A DNA stretch of 6,495 nucleotides, taken from contig RFJV01000599.1 in assembly GCA_003694775.1 (NCBI GenBank), forward strand, positions 1-6,495, in the 5' to 3' direction. How positions within the stretch are numbered: position 1 is the stretch's first letter; each line of letters opens with the position of its first letter. Position numbers and translations under genes: made by a program. This document shows positions 6,253 to 6,495 of this stretch, piece by piece. Below the pieces are notes generated by a model. The model was given only the letters and a program-made list of their open reading frames with translations, had not been told where the DNA came from and ran no database searches. This DNA comes from Chloroflexota bacterium (GTDB lineage: Bacteria; Chloroflexota; Anaerolineae; 4572-78; J111).

Positions 6253-6387
6253 ATTCAGCCATCCACAACTAGAACACGATGCAGTCGAGACAACTGCGTC
6301 CCCGTCCTCGGTCATTTTTTCGTCAATCAGGCGTAAAACGTAACCCGTAAGGACGGGAAATTACGTTTTACGTGAGATGGCTGGAAT
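6253..6387. other. Three-helix nested inverted-repeat element (candidate structured leader RNA or small palindromic element)
   Basis: An outer helix pairs ATTCAGCCATC (6253-6263) with GATGGCTGgAAT (6376-6387, one bulged G), 11 bp. It encloses two hairpins: 6278-6285 with 6293-6300 (8 bp including one G-T, 7-nt loop), and 6332-6348 with 6353-6372 (17 bp, described separately). The result is a three-way junction of about 135 nt with no coding potential seen. On the minus strand it would lie in the 5' leader of the ST7-like gene if the promoter at 6442-6469 is used. It matches no riboswitch, RNA or transposable element family I recognise. A non-autonomous mobile element or a DNA-level cruciform is an equally open reading. 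Confidence 0.5.
6332..6372. repeat. Long hairpin, 17 bp stem with 4-nt loop
   Basis: CGTAAAACGTAA (6332-6343) is perfectly complementary to TTACGTTTTACG (6361-6372), and the adjacent CCCGT (6344-6348) pairs with ACGGG (6353-6357). The loop is AAGG and three As (6358-6360) bulge on one side. No T-tract follows on either strand, so it is not a typical intrinsic terminator. Confidence 0.5.
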
Positions 6388-6441
6388 TGATGACTCTTTA
6401 CCGGATTTTTCTCTTGGCCTGAACAGTTGCTGAGTAGATAC

Positions 6442-6469
6442 ATAATACCACAAAAACAGAACTTACCAA
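6442..6469 (-). promoter_or_regulatory. Candidate promoter of the ST7-like gene (extended -10)
   Basis: The minus strand carries TTGGTA (6469-6464), a 16-nt spacer and TATTAT (6447-6442) preceded by TGG, an extended -10 arrangement. Transcription would begin near 6435, giving a leader of about 235 nt that contains the whole three-helix element. A poorer alternative, TTTAAT at 6219-6224, would leave a leader of only about a dozen bases and lacks a -35. Confidence 0.5.
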
Positions 6470-6495
6470 GTTGGAGTAGAGTCCGTATTCAATAT

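Noticed and set aside
6278..6320. Hairpin 6278-6300 followed by a run of six Ts as a plus-strand terminator
   Set aside because: The T-run starts about 14 nt after the stem instead of directly after it, and no plus-strand gene ends nearby.
6233..6387. Integron attC site or transposon end
   Set aside because: GTTGAAC at 6233-6239 fits the GTTRRRY pattern, but there is no matching RYYYAAC partner at the other end, no integrase or transposase, and no clear target-site duplication.

Overview
The window is about 6.5 kb of GC-rich bacterial DNA with four protein genes. All four have recognisable Shine-Dalgarno sequences. The mix of genes (a pyrrolysine-free MttB-family methyltransferase, a stand-alone 'soluble P-type ATPase' HAD protein, a glycosidase-deacetylase fusion and a bacterial ST7-like TPR protein) would fit an environmental anaerobic bacterium, for example a member of Chloroflexota (Anaerolineae). 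That assignment is inference; no rRNA or other phylogenetic marker is present.

Layout, left to right. (1) A minus-strand gene fills 1-1425 and runs off the left edge. It encodes a COG5598/MttB-type methyltransferase whose 475 visible codons contain no in-frame stop. (2) Intergenic 1426-1590 holds an inverted repeat, a weak terminator-like hairpin and a 'CACCACAGAGACGC' tract. (3) A minus-strand gene at 1591-2061 encodes a small HAD-fold protein of the COG4087 type with a DFNGT nucleophile motif. (4) At 2062-2256 there is a compact divergent control region; a good minus-strand promoter appears to share its -35 region with a plus-strand promoter. (5) A plus-strand gene at 2257-4287 encodes a secreted two-domain protein, a putative glycoside hydrolase (DUF4015-like) followed by a NodB-type polysaccharide deacetylase. 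(6) A convergent minus-strand gene at 4298-6199 starts 10 bp downstream and encodes a protein whose C-terminal half resembles ST7 and carries TPR-like repeats. (7) Intergenic 6200-6495 contains the most unusual non-coding feature: three nested helices (6253-6387) that fold as a three-way junction, plus a third copy of one 12-mer arm that could support alternative pairing. A candidate promoter at 6442-6469 would place this structure in the 5' leader of the ST7-like gene.

The methyltransferase and HAD genes are co-directional and may be co-transcribed, although 165 bp and a possible weak terminator separate them. The secreted carbohydrate-active protein is divergent from them and probably acts on cell wall or extracellular polysaccharide. 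There is no clear pathway linking all four genes. No tRNA, rRNA, CRISPR array, transposase or phage gene was seen.
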